From an uncultured Clostridia bacterium (GTDB taxonomy: Bacteria; Bacillota; Clostridia; Oscillospirales; CAG-272), in the NCBI GenBank assembly GCA_948466345.1, contig CAOKAC010000002.1, positions 62,001-126,000 on the forward strand: 64,000 bases of DNA, written 5' to 3'. The stretch's first letter is position 1. Each line of letters opens with the position of its first letter. Made by a program: the position numbers and the translations under genes. Positions 63,142 to 64,000 of the stretch are shown piece after piece. Below the pieces are notes generated by a model. That model was given only the letters and a program-made list of their open reading frames with translations, had not been told where the DNA came from and did not search any database.

Positions 63142-63669
63142 ATGAGACTGGATTTGACACAGCTAATGAATAAGCGCATTCCGTCGCTGCCCTTTTCCTT
63201 TTCTCTTACGCTGGACGCCGTGGAGGATGCGCCGCAGCTTCCGGACGATATCACCCTATCCGCACCGATTCAGGTTTCTGGCAGCGTGATTGACAACGAT
63301 GGATATATGGCACTGCGAGCCAACATACGTGCCGACTACGCAACTGTCTGTGATCGGTGTCTGATACCACTGACGGGCACGCTGTCTTTCCCACTAGACC
63401 GAATTGTCACCTCAGGTGGAGCCGGTATCGAAAATATAGAGGAAGACGATGTCGTATGGGTAAAAGATGGGGGAATCAATTTTGACCGTGAGGTTCTAGA
63501 GGCAGTAATCCTAGAAATGCCGATCTATCATCTTTGCGGCGATGACTGTCCCGGGCTGTGTGATACTTGCGGCAGAAAAATCGGAGACGGTTGTACATGT
63601 GGTGAAAAAAAAGAAATTGACCCTAGAATGGAAATATTTCAAAAACTACTTGATAAAATGGATAAATAG
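63142..63669 (+). CDS. yceD: DUF177 (YceD) protein
   Basis: A 175-residue protein of the YceD/DUF177 family that precedes rpmF in most bacteria and is linked to 23S rRNA metabolism. MRLDLTQLMNKRI start, CDRCLIPLTGTLSFPLDRI and the C-terminal cysteine run CGDDCPGLCDTCGRKIGDGCTCG, which looks like a zinc-binding module. GGAAAGG upstream of ATG 63142. It is 52 bp before rpmF. Confidence 0.9.
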   Translation: MRLDLTQLMNKRIPSLPFSFSLTLDAVEDAPQLPDDITLSAPIQVSGSVIDNDGYMALRANIRADYATVCDRCLIPLTGTLSFPLDRIVTSGGAGIENIEEDDVVWVKDGGINFDREVLEAVILEMPIYHLCGDDCPGLCDTCGRKIGDGCTCGEKKEIDPRMEIFQKLLDKMDK

Positions 63670-63721
63670 TAGTATAATGGATTGTAATAATCCTTTTTAA
63701 CGATACAAAGGGGGGATTCCA

Positions 63722-63907
63722 ATGGCAGTACCGAAGAGAAAAGTTTCAAAAGCACGCAGAGATAAGAGACGCTCCAACGTGTGGAAGTTATCCATGCCCG
63801 GCATGGTAAAGTGCTCCAACTGCGGTGAATATAACCTGACGCACAGAGTTTGCAGTGCATGCGGTTATTACGACGGCAAGCAAGTCATTGCTAAAAAAGA
63901 AGCATAA
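63722..63907 (+). CDS. rpmF: 50S ribosomal protein L32
   Basis: A 61-residue L32. [19 protein letters not shown] start and a [20 protein letters not shown] zinc site with all four cysteines (CxxC...CxxC), so it is the zinc-binding C+ form. ATG 63722 after AAAGGGGGG. Ends before a GC-rich stem (63912-63956). Confidence 0.97.
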   Translation: MAVPKRKVSKARRDKRRSNVWKLSMPGMVKCSNCGEYNLTHRVCSACGYYDGKQVIAKKEA

Positions 63908-63911
63908 TGGT

Positions 63912-63956
63912 AAACCGCCCGAGCGCCTATACTAGGTTGCTGCGGCGGTTTTTCCG
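63912..63956 (+). terminator. possible terminator after rpmF
   Basis: 8-bp stem AAACCGCC/GGCGGTTT around a 24-nt loop, then TTCC. plsX normally follows rpmF, so termination may be partial. Confidence 0.6.
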
Positions 63957-63991
63957 TTGAAGGTATTTTCCCAGGAAAGGATATCCATGCT

Positions 63992-64000
63992 GTGATCCAT
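63992..64000 (+). CDS. possible first codons of plsX
   Basis: GTG ATC CAT (M-I-H) at the window end, with AGGAAAGG 11 nt upstream. rpmF is usually followed by plsX, whose proteins often begin MI. Only three codons are visible, so this is a guess. Confidence 0.25.

Overview
The window is a 64-kb piece of a low-to-medium GC, Gram-positive, spore-former-type chromosome, best matched to the class Clostridia (an Oscillospirales-like gut anaerobe is my guess). The signs are PolC-type DNA polymerase III, HPr kinase, NrdR, the SRP RNA-dnaX-ybaB-recR order, the rpsB-tsf-pyrH-frr-uppS-cdsA-dxr-rseP-ispG-polC order, a YmxH-type sporulation protein, a SpoIIQ-like peptidase and clostridial GGGtGRT/NifU-like proteins. 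Promoters are mostly sigma-A type with 17-bp spacers, and Shine-Dalgarno (SD) sites are strong. I saw no insertion sequence, prophage, CRISPR array, rRNA or tRNA.

Layout. 1-3.9 kb: end of a GGGtGRT/NifU-like pair, then lepA-dus. 4-9 kb: an accessory block made of two tandem copies of a lipoprotein + M23 peptidase cassette, with 99-bp repeats and a promoter/terminator leader RNA in front. 9.2-16.4 kb: comM, a SecB-like protein, a rhomboid protease, a frame-shifted DUF4180 gene, a DUF421 membrane protein, nrdR, a spoIIQ-like gene, a ThyX-like protein and a cation efflux protein. 16.4-21.8 kb: an overlapping minus-strand operon, asnB-like, D-aspartate-ligase-like ATP-grasp, aspartate racemase and murE, that reads as a complete side-chain pathway for peptidoglycan. 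22-28.5 kb: mannitol-1-phosphate dehydrogenase, uracil-DNA glycosylase, a flotillin/NfeD membrane operon and a phosphodiesterase. 28.6-33.1 kb: several unknown, probably sporulation- or envelope-related genes and a PrsA-like lipoprotein. 33.3-42.5 kb: hprK, SRP RNA, dnaX-ybaB-recR-icd, fba, pyk and eno. 42.7-57.7 kb: a LysM/GH18 protein and the long translation, lipid, isoprenoid and replication cluster, interrupted by a small HTH/RHH regulator pair. 57.8-64 kb: ymxH, a cell-wall polysaccharide operon, yceD-rpmF and possibly the first codons of plsX.

How the genes work together. The racemase would make D-Asp, the ATP-grasp enzyme would attach it to the third-residue side chain of the peptidoglycan stem, the AsnB-like enzyme would amidate it, and the co-transcribed MurE lacks the arginine of the diaminopimelate-type motif. 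Together these predict L-Lys peptidoglycan with a D-Asp/D-Asn bridge. uppS, cdsA, dxr and ispG supply isoprenoid carriers and phospholipid precursors. The wecB/glycosyltransferase/ligase-like operon would use such carriers for wall polysaccharide. The two repeat-bearing M23 proteins are secreted wall enzymes whose copies have diverged in the middle and stayed nearly identical at the ends; one copy has a stop codon in its signal peptide.
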